Origin: Desulfobacterales bacterium
Lineage (GTDB): Bacteria; Desulfobacterota; Desulfobacteria; Desulfobacterales; UBA11574
DNA length: 32,540 nucleotides
Assembly (NCBI GenBank): GCA_022340885.1
Contig: JAJDND010000151.1
Location: forward strand, 1 to 32,540
Direction of reading: 5' to 3'
The notes under the pieces are model-generated. The model did no database searches and was not told where the DNA came from. It saw only the letters and a program-made list of their open reading frames with translations. The position numbers were made by a program, and so were the translations under genes. This document shows positions 31,597 through 32,540 of the stretch, piece after piece. Within the stretch, counting starts at the first letter, position 1. The number at the start of each line of letters is the position of its first letter.

Positions 31597-32540
31597 ATGT
31601 CAAAAGTCAGTATTATTAAGGCCACATATTCAGATCCGGGAATTGAAACCCTCCTTGCGCCCCTTGGCGGAATGGCGAAGTTCGTAAATAAGAACGAAAA
31701 AGTGCTTCTCAAGATTAACCTGTTATCGGCCAAAGCGCCGGAAAAGGCCGTGACCACGCACCCTGAGTTGATAAGGGCCGTGGCCAAAGCTGTAAGGGAG
31801 GTAGGAGGTAAACCGTATATCGGAGACTCCCCGGCCGGACCCTTTTCCAAAAAAATACTAAACAAGGCCTATGAGCGTTCAGGGCTCAGGAATTTGGCGG
31901 AAGAAGAAGAGATTCCCCTGAACTTCGATACAGGGGCTAAAAAATTGGCTATCCCCGAGGGCAAACGACTTCGAAGGTCTCCCATTTGTGATTACGCATT
32001 ACATGCCGATAAGATCATTGCCCTGCCGAAACTTAAAACCCATTCCTTCCAGTATATGACCCTGGCCTGCAAAATCATGTATGGCATTGTTCCCGGTCTC
32101 ACCAAGGCAAAATATCATGCCCAGTTTCCGAGCCGGGTGAGTTTTGCAGACATCATGCTGGATATTCTGACCATCGTAAAGCCGAACTTATATATCATGG
32201 ACGGCATAGTGGGAATGGAGGGCCAGGGACCTGGAAGCGGAGATCCCGTAAAAATGGATCTGGTTCTTGCTTCAACGGATCATGTGGCCATGGATATCTC
32301 GGTATGCAGGATTTTGGGCATCGAGCCCGTGGGTATGCCGGTACTTAAAAGGGCTAAAGTCCGCGGTTTGTGGCCCGAGAGGGTTGATTATCCGATCCAA
32401 AGCCCCGAGGTTGTTGCCTATAAAGGATTTAGACTGCCCAACACGGCTGATCATCTGTTAACCGGTAAAAAGCTCCCAAGAAAAAGTCCTGTTATTACGG
32501 ACAAATGCATAGCGTGCGGAGATTGCGAGCGAATTTGTCC
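31597..32540 (+). CDS. DUF362 protein with C-terminal ferredoxin motif (runs off window end)
   Basis: At least 314 residues are visible. The DUF362 domain (about 1-285) contains VLLKINLLSAKAPEKAVTTHPELIRAV, LPKLKTHSF and MDGIVGMEGQGP. A 4Fe-4S ferredoxin motif begins at the end with CIACGDCERICP, and the frame continues past the window. DUF362 proteins are iron-sulfur proteins of unknown activity, common in anaerobes. The ATG at 31597 lies two bases after the glpK stop; GGAG at 31588-31591 serves as ribosome site. Confidence 0.9.
   Translation, partial: MSKVSIIKATYSDPGIETLLAPLGGMAKFVNKNEKVLLKINLLSAKAPEKAVTTHPELIRAVAKAVREVGGKPYIGDSPAGPFSKKILNKAYERSGLRNLAEEEEIPLNFDTGAKKLAIPEGKRLRRSPICDYALHADKIIALPKLKTHSFQYMTLACKIMYGIVPGLTKAKYHAQFPSRVSFADIMLDILTIVKPNLYIMDGIVGMEGQGPGSGDPVKMDLVLASTDHVAMDISVCRILGIEPVGMPVLKRAKVRGLWPERVDYPIQSPEVVAYKGFRLPNTADHLLTGKKLPRKSPVITDKCIACGDCERIC

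Overview
The window looks like a piece of a Desulfobacterota (former Deltaproteobacteria) chromosome, probably from a sulfate- or sulfur-metabolising lineage. This rests on moderate GC with well-formed Shine-Dalgarno sites, a periplasmic octaheme cytochrome, YeeE/YedE sulfur-transporter halves, sigma-54 signalling, a Gld-type ABC export module and a delta-type HPF/RaiA domain. No marker gene such as rRNA, dsr or apr is present, so the assignment is an inference.

Layout. 1-2.5 kb: the start of clpB (minus), a DUF554 membrane protein, and two tandem Hsp20 small heat-shock proteins closed by a clear terminator. 2.5-6 kb: terminators, a possible 26-aa membrane peptide and a pqiAB-type lipid-transport operon (minus). 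6.4-9.7 kb: a TonB-dependent receptor with an in-frame polyglycine microsatellite, divergent from an HTH plus periplasmic-binding-domain regulator of the molybdate/tungstate type. 10-11.2 kb: a receiver-domain remnant and azlCD. 11.3-17.5 kb: a signalling block made of a membrane histidine kinase, an NtrC-type regulator, a sigma-54 promoter with an upstream dyad, a stand-alone receiver, a receiver fused to a ribosome-hibernation (HPF/RaiA) domain, and a DegP/HtrA protease. 17.6-22.6 kb: a repeat cluster and an ABC export operon (ATPase, permease, GldG-like, DUF4340). 22.7-25.9 kb: a small Cys-containing protein convergent with an octaheme HAO-family cytochrome and two YeeE/YedE proteins. 26-29.5 kb: an SDR-DUF2867 protein, a DUF523-DUF1722 (TudS-like) fusion and a methyltransferase. 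29.5-30 kb: two MITE-like elements, each 144 bp. 30-32.5 kb: glpK and a DUF362 ferredoxin-type protein that runs off the end.

How the genes may work together. The most unusual item is the REC-HPF fusion at 14917-15759. Its carboxy-terminal half carries the hallmarks of the delta-type HPF/RaiA family, so a phospho-receiver may directly control a ribosome-hibernation domain. It sits behind a near-consensus sigma-54 promoter (14312-14327), immediately downstream of a kinase and NtrC-type activator pair and upstream of degP. A coherent but untested model is an envelope-stress circuit: the kinase activates the sigma-54 regulator, which induces two receivers, one of which acts on ribosomes, next to the periplasmic protease. 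The clpB, hsp20 and degP genes give the whole window a proteostasis flavour, but they are separate transcription units.
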